Part shown: in pieces, positions 34,590-44,087 of the stretch
How the letters are laid out: each line of letters opens with the position of its first letter
Numbering within the stretch: position 1 is the stretch's first letter
From: Dyadobacter beijingensis DSM 21582
GTDB lineage: Bacteria; Bacteroidota; Bacteroidia; Cytophagales; Spirosomataceae
Direction: 5' to 3'
Length of the DNA: 64,000 nt
NCBI RefSeq assembly: GCF_000382205.1
Contig: NZ_KB907789.1
Location: forward strand, 496,001 to 560,000
Notes under the pieces: model-generated
The model's database searches: none
What the model was told of the DNA's origin: nothing
What the model saw: the letters and a program-made list of their open reading frames with translations, nothing else
Made by a program: the position numbers and the translations under genes

Positions 34590-37500
34590 TTCTTGTAAAG
34601 CCATTTGCGGATCGCCGCTTCCAATGTGTCTTTAAGTACCGGCTTGGTGAGGTAGTCGTCCATCCCGGCCTCCATGCATTTCTCGCGCTCGCCGACGACC
34701 GTACCGGCGGTGAGCGCGATAATGGGTACGCGCGTACGACCTTCCGCATGCCTGATCTCGCGTGTGGCCTCATAGCCGTTCATTTCAGGCATCTGAATGT
34801 CCATAAACACGATATCCGGGCTGGTTTCGCGGAATGCCGTAATGGCCTCCTTCCCATTCGCCGCCTCGATCAGCTGGCTGTTGGGCAATATCTTGCCTAA
34901 CATCGATTTCACGAGCAGCATATTGATCTTGTGATCCTCCGCGATGAGCACTTTCACTTCCCCGCTTTGCGCCGACTCGCCCGAAGGCTCTTCGGCAGCG
35001 ACCGGCGCGGCCTGCTCATGGGTGCTCCGGGCTTTGAGGCCGAAGTCGGATAAGGCGTGGAACAGCTGCTGTATCTTGACAGGTTTTACCAAAAAATGCT
35101 TGATATCCAATTCGTTACCGAACGAGCGCAATGCTTCCTCGTCGAAGGCATCGTTCAGGAGAAAGATGGGCTGCCTTACGCCGCCGTTTTCCAGCTTGCG
35201 CAGCCTCCTGATTGTTTCGATCCCGTCCCATCCCGGCATCTGGGAATCCATGAGCACCACATCGTATTGCTTACCCGCTTCGAGTAGTGCGAGCGCCTCC
35301 TGCCCGCTGCGGATATAGTCGGATGCAATGCGCTTGTTGCCCAGCATATCCTGTAAAATCCGGCCATTGTGGGCATTATCGTCCACGATGAGTACTTTTT
35401 CGATCTGCGCTGCATTCACCCATTCGAACCGGTCCTCGCCTTCCACGGCCCGGAAGGTGACGTCGAAAAAGAAGGTGCTGCCTTTTTCCGGCTCGCTGAT
35501 CAGCTGCAAACGGCTGTCCATCAACCCAAGCAGGCTGTTTGAAATGGTTAGCCCCAATCCCGTGCCGCCGAAACGCTTCGTGGTAGATGAATCTTCCTGC
35601 GAGAATGCCTCGAAAATGCGGCGCTGATTCTGCGGGTCAATGCCGATACCGGTGTCGCGTACGGAGAAACGGAAGGTGTAATCCATGCCGCTTACTTTGT
35701 TCAAAAGCTCGATTTTCAGCTCGATTTCGCCCTCGCTGGTGAATTTAACGGCATTACTGAGCAGGTTTACGAGGATTTGCCGAAGCCTGACGGAGTCGCA
35801 CCATACCACTTTCGGAATGTCGGCCGGGATGTTCAGCAGCATTTCCAGGTGCTTTTGCTGTGCCTGATAGGTAACCATATCGGCTACCTGTCCGCAGATT
35901 TCCAGCATATCGGCCTTCTCGGGCGTGAGTTCCAGCTTTCCGGCTTCGATTTTCGAGAAATCGAGAATATCGTTGATAATGTCCATCAGCGAGTTGGCCG
36001 ATTGGAATACCATCGACATATACTGCTGCTGGGTTTCGTCGAGATTGGTTTTCATGAGCAAATCCGTAAACCCGACCACGCCATTCAGCGGCGTGCGGAT
36101 TTCATGGCTCATGTTGGCCAGGAACTCGGATTTCAGTTTACTGGCCGCCTCGGCATGTTCGCGGGCTTCGAGCAGTTCGAGCTCCGCCCGTTTCCGCAGC
36201 GTAATGTCGCGGATCACCGCCTGTATGATCTCCGTATCGTTGATTTTGATCAGGTTCAACAGCACCTCGGCGATAAACGATTCCTTCGATTCGCCAAAGC
36301 GCTTGTATTTCCACTCAAAACTGTGGGTGCCTTTCTCGTATACCTCGCGGATGTGCCGGTTGCCATCGCTTTTGTTCTCTTCCATCCCGAAGTCGTTCAG
36401 GCCCGAAAGATCGCCCATCGGCATGCTCAGCAATGTTTCCGCGGAATCGATGCCGAACATTTTCAATGCAGCCCCATTGCAATCGAGGTAGCCGGTATGG
36501 TCGAACAGGATCACGGCGTCGCTCGTGGAGTCGTAAAGGCTGCGGAATTTGGCTTCGGAGTTCATGATGTCCACCTCTGCCTGCTTCCGATGGGTAATGT
36601 CCTGGAAAGCGCCGTACAGCCGCACGCACAAGCCATCGACCATTTCGGCATTACCTATTGTCCTTACCCACAGCTCCTTGCCTTTGGCCGTTACCAGTTG
36701 CAGTTCGCTGTCCCAGGATGTTCCGTGCGCAAGCCCTTCTGCCAACGCTGCGGAGATCATATCACGGCTAGGGCCTTCCTTGTAAAAATAAATGGCCGTT
36801 TCGGTGTCAGGGACGTAGTCGGGCTCCACTTCATGGATTTCCTTCGTCGTCGATGACCAGTACAGCTGCCCCGTGCGCGTATACAGCTCCCACCCGCCTA
36901 CGCGGGCGACGCTGTTCGTCTGCTCCTGAATGTCCTTGATGCGGCGCAGTTCCTGGTCGGCCTCCTTGCGGGCGGTAATGTTCCTTTCCACGGCCACATA
37001 ATGCGTACAGTGACCGTAATCGTCGAATACCGGCGTAATTTTGAGATCGACCCAATACTTCTCCCCCGATTTGGTATAACAAAGCAACTCCTCCCGCACT
37101 ACTTTTTTCTCCTTGCAATACAGAAAGATGCGGTCGAGCGTATCAGGGTCGGTTTCGGGGCCCCGGAGCATGAGCAGCGGATTTTTCCCCTTCACTGACT
37201 TGCGGTCATAGCCCGTGTGTGTTTCGTACGCTTTATTTACCCAGGTGATGTAGCCCTGGTTGTTGGTAATAACAATGTAGTCCGTCGTGTTGGAGGCCAC
37301 CACAGCCAGCTCCTTGAGCCGCTCACGGGAGTTGCGGAGCTCGGTAATGTCGTGGCTGGTGAGGATAATTTCCTTGCTCACCGGGTCGATATTCGCCGAC
37401 GTGTTGCTCCAAGACCAGGTCCCGTCACGGTGCTTGATACGGTGTTCGACACCGCCGGGCACGGGAACACCCGTTTCTGCCGTAATGCGCAATGCCTCGA

Positions 37501-38464
37501 AGCACACGTGGAAGTCCTCGGGGTGGATAAATTCCGTAAACGACCGGCCCACGGTTTCTTCGACCGAATGCCCGTACATGCCCGTCCAGCTGGGCGACAC
37601 GTAGGTAAAAATGCCCTCCGCGGAGATGGTGAACAGCACGTCCTGCATATTGGAAACGAGTACCGAAAGGTCTTCTTCCACTTTGAGCTGCTGGGTAATA
37701 TCGAAGCCGAGGCAGAGGATCTCGGTCACTACGCCCTGCTCGTCGGCAATGCCGGTAAACTCCCATTGCGTGGTTTTGACGCCGTCGCGGAGCGAGTATT
37801 TGCGCAGGACCACGGCGTTGGGCGTACCGGGGTTGATGAAGCATTGCTCCCCCGCTTGCAGGCATTTTTCGATGTCCTCCGGCACCACGCCGCTCAGCGA
37901 CGACCGGCCGATGATCTCGCTCCGGTCGAGCCCGTAAAATTCACAGAAATGGTCGTTTACATACTTGTAGTTTCCTTCCAGGTCGATGCCGGTCACATAA
38001 ATAAAATTGCTGTTCAGGAAAGGCTTACTCAGATCGGTATTCCGGATCAGCTCCGGCAGCTCGGGCACGAGGCCGTCGCGGTGGAAGCCGGATAATATGA
38101 GCCAGCCCTCCGTTTCACTGAACGCACTTATGGAAGTAATGGCCAGCCGGAGAAATTGCAGGTCTTTGCGCGGAAGCCGCAGAATGCCTCCGCGCGGCTC
38201 TTCATGGTCGGGAAACCATTCACGGGCCTTGTCGATATGGAATACAAATGAACGATTGGCAAAGAGCGCCGGGACCGGATCGGCACCGGAACGGAAGTCG
38301 GGCGTCACTTCGAGCGTCTGCCGCAATCTGGCATCGGCCCAATATGTGTGCGGGTCGGAATGCTTCCAAATCAGTAATCCGTCGGTCGCTGAATCCTGGA
38401 TAAAGTCAAAAATAGGCTCATCCTGTTGCAGCAGCTTCAACAGCTCCTTCCTTAGATCATTCAT
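34586..38464 (-). CDS. cytosolic multi-PAS hybrid sensor histidine kinase with two receiver domains
   Basis: From the ATG at 38464 the protein has 1292 residues and no membrane span or signal peptide, so it senses inside the cell. Five or six PAS domains fill residues ~10-770; clear ones begin with NSNFIYVTGIDLEGNYKYVN, FTISAEGIFTYVSPSWTG and SDAVILFDHTGYLDCNG. The kinase core has the phospho-histidine in ANMSHEIRTPLNG near residue 787, G1 RDTGIGIDPQN and G2 GGTGLGLTIS. Two receiver domains follow, with aspartates in VLMDSQMPGWDG (near 1075) and VFMDIQMPEMNG (near 1220). There is no output or HPt domain, so phosphate must move to a partner elsewhere. It overlaps the convergent SDR gene by a few bases. 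Confidence 0.92.
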   Translation of the reverse strand: MNDLRKELLKLLQQDEPIFDFIQDSATDGLLIWKHSDPHTYWADARLRQTLEVTPDFRSGADPVPALFANRSFVFHIDKAREWFPDHEEPRGGILRLPRKDLQFLRLAITSISAFSETEGWLILSGFHRDGLVPELPELIRNTDLSKPFLNSNFIYVTGIDLEGNYKYVNDHFCEFYGLDRSEIIGRSSLSGVVPEDIEKCLQAGEQCFINPGTPNAVVLRKYSLRDGVKTTQWEFTGIADEQGVVTEILCLGFDITQQLKVEEDLSVLVSNMQDVLFTISAEGIFTYVSPSWTGMYGHSVEETVGRSFTEFIHPEDFHVCFEALRITAETGVPVPGGVEHRIKHRDGTWSWSNTSANIDPVSKEIILTSHDITELRNSRERLKELAVVASNTTDYIVITNNQGYITWVNKAYETHTGYDRKSVKGKNPLLMLRGPETDPDTLDRIFLYCKEKKVVREELLCYTKSGEKYWVDLKITPVFDDYGHCTHYVAVERNITARKEADQELRRIKDIQEQTNSVARVGGWELYTRTGQLYWSSTTKEIHEVEPDYVPDTETAIYFYKEGPSRDMISAALAEGLAHGTSWDSELQLVTAKGKELWVRTIGNAEMVDGLCVRLYGAFQDITHRKQAEVDIMNSEAKFRSLYDSTSDAVILFDHTGYLDCNGAALKMFGIDSAETLLSMPMGDLSGLNDFGMEENKSDGNRHIREVYEKGTHSFEWKYKRFGESKESFIAEVLLNLIKINDTEIIQAVIRDITLRKRAELELLEAREHAEAASKLKSEFLANMSHEIRTPLNGVVGFTDLLMKTNLDETQQQYMSMVFQSANSLMDIINDILDFSKIEAGKLELTPEKADMLEICGQVADMVTYQAQQKHLEMLLNIPADIPKVVWCDSVRLRQILVNLLSNAVKFTSEGEIELKIELLNKVSGMDYTFRFSVRDTGIGIDPQNQRRIFEAFSQEDSSTTKRFGGTGLGLTISNSLLGLMDSRLQLISEPEKGSTFFFDVTFRAVEGEDRFEWVNAAQIEKVLIVDDNAHNGRILQDMLGNKRIASDYIRSGQEALALLEAGKQYDVVLMDSQMPGWDGIETIRRLRKLENGGVRQPIFLLNDAFDEEALRSFGNELDIKHFLVKPVKIQQLFHALSDFGLKARSTHEQAAPVAAEEPSGESAQSGEVKVLIAEDHKINMLLVKSMLGKILPNSQLIEAANGKEAITAFRETSPDIVFMDIQMPEMNGYEATREIRHAEGRTRVPIIALTAGTVVGEREKCMEAGMDDYLTKPVLKDTLEAAIRKWLYKN

Positions 38465-38608
38465 TTTCAAAAAAACTTACAATTAGAAACGTCGGTGGTA
38501 GCTTCATTAACCCGTACAATATAGCCCTATTCAACGAATTCGGGAAGCGCAACCGCTTTCAAGAGGTAATTTTATCATATTCCAAAACAAATTCTACATT
38601 TATGCCAT

Positions 38609-38779
38609 TCACTTTTTGGGGACTTTGGCACCTTCCTTACGCGCCTCGGAAAGACCGATCGCGATCGCCTGCTTCCTGGAAGTCACCTTCTTACCGGACC
38701 CTGATTTGAGCTTTCCTTCCTTCTGCTCATGTAAGGCTTCCTCCACCTTTTCGCCGGCTTTTTTCGAATATTTGGCCAT
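38609..38779 (-). CDS. DUF6496 small basic protein (56 aa)
   Basis: Translating the minus strand from the ATG at 38779 gives 56 residues starting MAKYSKKAGEKVEEALHEQK and ending EARKEGAKVPKK, with KKVTSRKQAIAIGLSEA in between. This matches my memory of the DUF6496 family of small, lysine-rich proteins that are widespread in bacteria and have no known function. The length is typical. The high lysine content suggests nucleic-acid binding, which is inference only. It lies alone between the hybrid kinase and an amidohydrolase and is easy to miss because of its size. Confidence 0.85.
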   Translation of the reverse strand: MAKYSKKAGEKVEEALHEQKEGKLKSGSGKKVTSRKQAIAIGLSEARKEGAKVPKK

Positions 38780-38881
38780 GTTATTAGTTTTTACGTGTTG
38801 ATGTTTTATTTTTCGCGCCGCTATTCCGCGGTGCGTTTTTCAAACAAAATGCATACCAACATTCCTGAACTCACCTTATTC

Positions 38882-40219
38882 ATGAAAAACACAGCATTAT
38901 TGTTTGCAATCCTGGGCTCGCTGTTTTGTACCCGCATTTCCGCCCAAACTGCTGCCGTCCTGTTGAAAAACGCGACCATCATAGACGGGACCGGCTCCCC
39001 AGCGAAGACGAACACCGACATTCTGATCACCGGCGACCAGGTTACCGACATCCGGAAAGGCATTAAGGCCAAGGGCGCGCGGGAGATAGACCTCACCGGA
39101 AAGACCGTCATGCCCTCGCTCGTGTGCGCGCATGCCCACGTGGGTACGCTCAAGGGAACCACGTCATCGGCCGACAACTATACCCGCGAAAACCTGCTCC
39201 GGCATCTCCAAAAATACCAGGACTATGGCGTGAGCGCCGTGCTATCGATGGGTACGGACCGTCCGCTGATCTTCAACGGCTTCATCGATTCCACGCAGCA
39301 CGGGCAGTTGCCGGGTGCGCGCCTTTACTCTGCCGGGTATGGTTTCAACACGCCCGATCCGAACCCCGGATCGTGGATGAACCTGCTGCTACGCCCGAAT
39401 ACCCCGGAAGATGTGCCCGGATTGATGGAAAAACTGGCCGCGGTGAAGCCCACGGTAGTCAAAATATGGGTGGACGATCACGGCGGCAATGGGCAGAAAA
39501 TGAAGCCGGAAATCTACCAGGCGATCATCCGAGAAGCGCACATGCGCAATATCCGCGTCGCGGCGCACCTTTTTTACGTGGAAGATGCCCGGAAGCTGAC
39601 CGAAGCCGGCATCGACATTATCGCCCACAGCATTCGCGACAAGGAGGTGGACGCGGATTTGCTGACGAAAATGAAGCAGAAAAACGTGACCTACATCCCC
39701 ACGCTCTCGCTCGACGAGTACCAGTTTGTATACGCCGGCAATCCCGACTGGATCAACGACGCATTTTTCAAAGCCTCCCTCGAACCGGGCGTTTTTGAAA
39801 TGATTACGGATAAAGGCTATGCCGAAAAAATCCGTAGCTCGCCGGATTACCAGCGCAACATGTCGGCTTTCAAAACGGCGCTCATCAACCTGAAAAAGAT
39901 CTACGACGCGGGCATCAAGGTGGCGCTCGGCACGGATTCGGGCGCATTTCCGGTACGCACGCAGGGCTTCACCGAACACCTGGAAATGGAACTGATGGTA
40001 CAAGCCGGCCTCACGCCCGCACAAGCCCTGACGATCGGTACCCGCAACGCCGCCGAGGCATTGCGGATCTCACAGGAAAAAGGCACGCTCGAAAAAGGCA
40101 AAAAAGCCGACCTGCTCATCCTCTCCGCCAACCCGCTCGACAACATCCGGAACACACGGCAGATCGAAGGTGTTTGGAAGGATGGGAAGGAGGTCAGTAA
40201 AGGGCCGCTGGCCAAATAA
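38882..40219 (+). CDS. secreted amidohydrolase (imidazolonepropionase-like)
   Basis: A 445-residue exported hydrolase; the ATG at 38882 begins a clear signal peptide (ALLFAILGSLFCTRISAQ), while the upstream frame is not coding. Metal-binding residues follow the superfamily order: HAH in LVCAHAHVG, His in VAAHLFYVED, His in DIIAHSIRDK and Asp in LGTDSGAFP. The C-terminal cap reads KGKKADLLILSANPLDNI. It is related to the enzyme at 21945-23303 but is not a recent copy. The substrate is unknown; peptides, imides or cyclic compounds are possible. A VOC protein gene follows after ~43 bases on the same strand. Confidence 0.9.
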   Translation: MKNTALLFAILGSLFCTRISAQTAAVLLKNATIIDGTGSPAKTNTDILITGDQVTDIRKGIKAKGAREIDLTGKTVMPSLVCAHAHVGTLKGTTSSADNYTRENLLRHLQKYQDYGVSAVLSMGTDRPLIFNGFIDSTQHGQLPGARLYSAGYGFNTPDPNPGSWMNLLLRPNTPEDVPGLMEKLAAVKPTVVKIWVDDHGGNGQKMKPEIYQAIIREAHMRNIRVAAHLFYVEDARKLTEAGIDIIAHSIRDKEVDADLLTKMKQKNVTYIPTLSLDEYQFVYAGNPDWINDAFFKASLEPGVFEMITDKGYAEKIRSSPDYQRNMSAFKTALINLKKIYDAGIKVALGTDSGAFPVRTQGFTEHLEMELMVQAGLTPAQALTIGTRNAAEALRISQEKGTLEKGKKADLLILSANPLDNIRNTRQIEGVWKDGKEVSKGPLAK

Positions 40220-40262
40220 ATATGGAAAACGTAGTTTTGACACCCGAAAATCACTCCTGATC

Positions 40263-40631
40263 ATGAAAATTACATTCAAACGACTCGATCATATTATGCT
40301 TTGCATCCCGCCGGGGACGGAGCAGCAGGCCAGGGAATTTTATGGCGGTGTGCTGGGGCTGGAAGAACTGAATGACCTGGGGTATCCCCTACCCAACGGC
40401 GCTATCTGGTTCCAGATGGGCGATATTCAGCTGCACATACGCGCGGAGGCGGTGCACGACATGTCGCAGCGCCACCCCGCCTTCGAGGTGGCCGACCTGG
40501 AAGCGGCCCGCGCAGTGATGGAACAGCATGGTATTCCCGTTAAAAACGAGAGCAAAATCCCCGACCGCAACCGCTTCTCGTTCCGCGACCCGTTCGGTAA
40601 CCGCATCGAACTCATTGAAATGATCGGATAA
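40263..40631 (+). CDS. VOC-family (glyoxalase/dioxygenase superfamily) protein
   Basis: A 122-residue single-domain protein from the ATG at 40263. It has the two beta-alpha-beta-beta-beta halves of the vicinal oxygen chelate fold: the first opens KRLDHIMLCIPPG and includes REFYGGVLGLEEL, and the second ends RFSFRDPFGNRIELIEMIG. Metal-ligand candidates are the His in LDHIML, His in IQLHIRAE and Glu in RIELIE. Members include glyoxalases, ring-cleaving dioxygenases and resistance proteins, so the exact activity cannot be told. It follows the amidohydrolase on the same strand. Confidence 0.85.
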   Translation: MKITFKRLDHIMLCIPPGTEQQAREFYGGVLGLEELNDLGYPLPNGAIWFQMGDIQLHIRAEAVHDMSQRHPAFEVADLEAARAVMEQHGIPVKNESKIPDRNRFSFRDPFGNRIELIEMIG

Positions 40632-40635
40632 AAAA

Positions 40636-40665
40636 GCGGGGACTACACCTGAGTGCATTCCCCGC
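40636..40665. terminator. hairpin between VOC gene and convergent hydrolase
   Basis: GCGGGGA at 40636-40642 pairs with TCCCCGC at 40659-40665. On the minus strand the stem is followed by a T-run (AAAAAA at 40630-40635 on the plus strand). It therefore best serves the minus-strand hydrolase gene ending at 40697, but may also slow transcripts from the VOC gene. Confidence 0.7.
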
Positions 40666-40696
40666 GGGCCGGTAAACTGCCATTAGTCCGCCGACT

Positions 40697-41581
40697 TTAA
40701 GTCGCAATGTCGGTATACGGGTTGCTGATCGTCACCACTTCCTGGTTGATAAACTGAACGAGGTTTTCGTTCAACCGCTCCTTGTGCGTCACGAACAGGC
40801 CGTGCGGCGCACTTTCGTACACGATGTATTCGGCGCCGGGCAGCATGGCCGACGTACGGTTACTGCTGGCATCGATCGGCACCGTTTTATCGTCTTCCCC
40901 ATGGATGATCAGCACAGGAATGTCCAGCAGCGATATTTCGTTCCTGAAATCGGTGGCGCTGAAACTCCGGATGCATTGGGTAGTTGCCCGGCCCGATCCC
41001 TGCAATGCAAGCATGCCGTGCCATTGCAGTATTTCATCGCTTACGGCGTTGTTCATAAATCCGTTTCCGTAAAAGTCCTTCGCGAACCCGGCGAGGAACT
41101 TGGGACGGTCGTCCTCGATATCCTTCACAAACCCGTCGAACATTTCCTGCGGCAGGCCTTCGGGATTATCGTCGGTGTGCAGCATATAGGGAAGCACAGT
41201 GCTGACGAGCACCGCCTTCGCGATCTTCCCGCTTCCGTATTTACTCAGATAGCGCACCACTTCGCCGCCGCCCATCGAAAAACCCACGAGCGTGACGTCG
41301 TGGAGGTCGAGCCCGTCGATCACCGATTTGAGGTCGCCGGCGAGCGTATCGTAGTCGTACCCGTTCCACGGTTTATCGGATTTACCAAAACCGCGGCGGT
41401 CGTATGCAATGCAGCGGATGCCGTGTTTGGGCAGCACATTGAACTGGTACTCCCACATTTCGTGGCTTAGCGGCCAACCGGAGATAAATACGACGGGCTT
41501 ACCTTGCCCTACCTCGTGTACCAGAAGCTTCACGGGCTCGCCGCCATCGGCAACCCCCGCATTTGATTCTATCCATCTCAT
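40697..41581 (-). CDS. alpha/beta hydrolase (chloroperoxidase-like)
   Basis: A 294-residue hydrolase. The nucleophile elbow is GFSMGGG, the acidic residue lies in LIIHGEDDKTVP, and the catalytic histidine is in ESAPHGLFVTHKERL. The oxyanion region reads FISGWPLSHEMWEYQ. This pattern is typical of the cofactor-free haloperoxidase/esterase branch. It has no signal peptide, so it is cytosolic. Length is slightly above usual because of a C-terminal extension (VVTISNPYTDIAT). It stands alone, with the exopolysaccharide block in the opposite direction across 287 bases. Confidence 0.88.
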   Translation of the reverse strand: MRWIESNAGVADGGEPVKLLVHEVGQGKPVVFISGWPLSHEMWEYQFNVLPKHGIRCIAYDRRGFGKSDKPWNGYDYDTLAGDLKSVIDGLDLHDVTLVGFSMGGGEVVRYLSKYGSGKIAKAVLVSTVLPYMLHTDDNPEGLPQEMFDGFVKDIEDDRPKFLAGFAKDFYGNGFMNNAVSDEILQWHGMLALQGSGRATTQCIRSFSATDFRNEISLLDIPVLIIHGEDDKTVPIDASSNRTSAMLPGAEYIVYESAPHGLFVTHKERLNENLVQFINQEVVTISNPYTDIAT

Positions 41582-41828
41582 GACTTTGCGTTTTTAGTTT
41601 GTATTGATGTATTAATTTGAAGGGCGCATTTAAAAACACCCGTGCCAGACGCCGTTAAACGCTGTAAATCAATTGAGAACCATACCGCAGTAGTATCGGC
41701 GACGTTCCCGGATTGGGGAGAGCCGGAAACAGCGGGGCGGAAGGTCGCCAGCATCCCGTAACGGGACGCAATTGCCGCTATATTTAGTTAACGACAGCCG
41801 AAAAGGCCGTAATTGGAAAAAGTAATCC

Positions 41829-41836
41829 TAAATTTG
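41829..41836 (+). promoter_or_regulatory. candidate -7 element of the exopolysaccharide block
   Basis: TAAATTTG, followed by CAG, matches TAnnTTTG exactly and stands ~32 bases before the first gene of the block. A -33 element at the normal distance is not clear. The remaining bases 41582-41828 show no gene; CCCGTAACGGG at about 41756-41766 is a small palindrome. Confidence 0.4.
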
Positions 41837-41868
41837 CAGTCATATTCGATGCAGACGACGTTCACTTG

Positions 41869-42912
41869 ATGTTAAAGTTTGTTTACAGGTTTTTAATTGC
41901 TATTGTCATTCTTGCGGGGATCACCGAGGTGGTATTGAGGGTAAAATACGGCTTTTGTAACTCGCCTCTTTACGTTTCAGACCCTGATTTTGAATATATC
42001 TACGCGCCCAATCAGGATGTAAAACGGTTCGGGCAGGTGCTGCGCACCAACAGCTTTTCCATGCGGAACGAGGAAGTACTGCCTACCGACAGCCTCGTGA
42101 TATTGCTCATCGGCGACTCGGTGGTAAATGGCGGCAGCCTCACCGATCAGGACAGCATTGCGTCGACGCTGCTTGAAAAACGGTTTTTGAAAGATTTCAA
42201 CAAACGTGTCCGGGTATTGAATATCTCGGCCGGATCGTGGGGGCCGGACAACATTGCCGCTTACCTCAAAAAATACGGCACATTCAAGGCGAAACTGATT
42301 TGCCTCGTCACGAGCAGTCACGACGCGCACGATATCATGTCGCACCAAAGCCCGGTCGGCGTCGATCCGGGCTGGCCCAACAAGCAGTACAAAGTAGCCC
42401 TTTACGAACTCTGGGACCGCTACCGCTGGATTTTCTTCTACTACCTGGATACCCTTTTCCTCACGCCCGAACCGGATAAAAAAGAGGAAAAAATTGCCAT
42501 CGTCAAACCTGACGTGACGGACAGCGCACACGTGGAGGCGGATGCGAAAGCGGTAGCGGATACCGTGGAGGCCAAAAAGCTGAACGAAGCCGGTATTCGC
42601 AAACCCGGACTCGTCTTTAACCCCGGCTACGAGCAGATTTACGACATTGCGCAGCAGCAACATATCCCGATGTTCATTTACCTGCATCCCGAAATCTCGG
42701 AAATCGACCTCGGGCATTTCAACGACCAGGGCCAGGAGATCATCGCATTTGCCAGGGAAAAGAATATCCGGCTGATCGACGAGTTTCAGTTCGGTGCCTC
42801 GAAAGCGCGTTACCGCAAGATGGATGTCGTGCATTTCAATAGCGGCGGCCAGGTTTTTTTGGCCGATAACCTGTATCCATTGTTCCAGGAATATCTTAAC
42901 CTTCGTAAATGA
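41869..42912 (+). CDS. membrane-anchored SGNH/GDSL-hydrolase-like protein
   Basis: From the ATG at 41869 this is a 347-residue protein with one N-terminal membrane span (FVYRFLIAIVILAGITEVVL). The SGNH blocks are recognisable: ILLIGDSVVNGG with the nucleophile serine, NISAGSWGPDN, and the C-terminal DVVHFNSGG carrying the Asp/His pair. A charged linker (residues ~205-235) interrupts the fold. SGNH proteins in exopolysaccharide loci add or remove acetyl or other acyl groups from the polymer, so such a role is likely here. Its TGA overlaps the ATG of the next glycosyltransferase (ATGA). It opens the co-directional block that continues to 48844. Confidence 0.75.
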   Translation: MLKFVYRFLIAIVILAGITEVVLRVKYGFCNSPLYVSDPDFEYIYAPNQDVKRFGQVLRTNSFSMRNEEVLPTDSLVILLIGDSVVNGGSLTDQDSIASTLLEKRFLKDFNKRVRVLNISAGSWGPDNIAAYLKKYGTFKAKLICLVTSSHDAHDIMSHQSPVGVDPGWPNKQYKVALYELWDRYRWIFFYYLDTLFLTPEPDKKEEKIAIVKPDVTDSAHVEADAKAVADTVEAKKLNEAGIRKPGLVFNPGYEQIYDIAQQQHIPMFIYLHPEISEIDLGHFNDQGQEIIAFAREKNIRLIDEFQFGASKARYRKMDVVHFNSGGQVFLADNLYPLFQEYLNLRK

Positions 42913-44066
42913 TGCGCGTACTGATTGTCCACAACCAATTATGGGCGCATTACAAATCGAAATTGTTCAGCGAGATCGATCGGGCCATCCAACAGGCCAG
43001 TGCCTCCGATGAATTGCTCGTGGCGCAGATCGCATTGTACGAAGCGAGCCGCAAGGGCATGCAAACCGGCGGCACTGTCCGCTACGAATATCCCTACCGC
43101 GTTCTTTTTGACCGCGCACTCGACGAGGTGAATTTCAGCGAACGGCGCGCGGCATTGTTCCGGACCTTCGACGAATACCGCCCCGATGTGCTGAATATCA
43201 CCGGCTATTTCGACTGGGCCCAGGTGCTGCTGATGTTTTACGCACGCTGGAAGGGCGTTCCGGTTGTGATTTCGTCGGAATCGTCTTCGGCCGACCATAA
43301 CCGGTCTTCCTGGAAAGAATTGGTCAAAAAAATGATAGTGAACCGTGCCAATGCGTTTTTCTGCTTTGGCAAAACCTCGGCCGATTACCTGGAAACGCTG
43401 GGCGTGGCCAAGCGCGCGATCAAAGTCCGCAATGCGGCCGTGATTGACGAGCAGGTGATACGGGAGCGGTTCGACGAGGCGAAAAATACATCGCAAGCAC
43501 CAGTTACGCGCAAGTTTGTATACGTGGGCAGGCTCGCGCCCGAGAAAAACCTGCCGACATTACTGCGGGCATTTGCCCATGCGGCGAAACGGCCGGCATC
43601 GGATTGGGAGCTGCTGCTGGTAGGCGACGGGCCTGAACGTGCCGCGCTGGAAAAGCTGGCGGCTGAACTGGGAATCGGCGATCAGGTCATTTTCGCAGGC
43701 GGTTTCCCCTGGTACGAGGTGCCACGCTGGCTGGCGCAGAGCGACGTGCTCGTACTCCCGAGCCAATCGGAGCCCTGGGGGCTGGTGGTGAACGAGGCAA
43801 TGGTATGCGGCATGCCGGTTATCGTTTCAAAAACCTGCGGCTGCGCGCCCGATCTCGTGCGCGACGGCGTGAACGGCTTCACATTCGACTACGCGCACCT
43901 GGCCGGGCTCGAAACCCATCTCCGCTTTTTTATCCAAAATCTCGACCGGATAATCGGAATGGGAACGGAATCTCTGAAATTAATCGCACCTTTTGCCTCC
44001 CGACCGGTGGCCACGCAAATGGCCGAAACCTACCGCGCACTCGCGGCCGGACGAAAAGGCGCATAA
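42909..44066 (+). CDS. glycosyltransferase family 4
   Basis: A 385-residue retaining glycosyltransferase with the GT-B fold. The C-terminal domain begins FVYVGRLAPEKNLPTLLRAF. The sugar-nucleotide motif E-x7-E is in SEPWGLVVNEAMVCGMPVI. The N-terminal acceptor half starts MRVLIVHNQLWAHYKSK; two ATG codons are adjacent at 42909 and 42912. It overlaps the preceding SGNH gene by four bases, so they are translationally coupled. It should add one sugar to the growing lipid-linked repeat unit on the cytoplasmic face; the sugar is unknown. Confidence 0.9.
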   Translation: MMRVLIVHNQLWAHYKSKLFSEIDRAIQQASASDELLVAQIALYEASRKGMQTGGTVRYEYPYRVLFDRALDEVNFSERRAALFRTFDEYRPDVLNITGYFDWAQVLLMFYARWKGVPVVISSESSSADHNRSSWKELVKKMIVNRANAFFCFGKTSADYLETLGVAKRAIKVRNAAVIDEQVIRERFDEAKNTSQAPVTRKFVYVGRLAPEKNLPTLLRAFAHAAKRPASDWELLLVGDGPERAALEKLAAELGIGDQVIFAGGFPWYEVPRWLAQSDVLVLPSQSEPWGLVVNEAMVCGMPVIVSKTCGCAPDLVRDGVNGFTFDYAHLAGLETHLRFFIQNLDRIIGMGTESLKLIAPFASRPVATQMAETYRALAAGRKGA

Positions 44067-44087
44067 CACAACTATATTGAACGAAGC

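Noticed and set aside
35777-36856. Plus-strand ORF inside the hybrid kinase gene
   Set aside because: It is antisense to clear PAS and kinase domains, and its translation lacks any domain.
41582-41828. Possible riboswitch or small RNA before the exopolysaccharide block
   Set aside because: Only a small CCCGT/ACGGG palindrome is seen, with no conserved core of a known riboswitch class.
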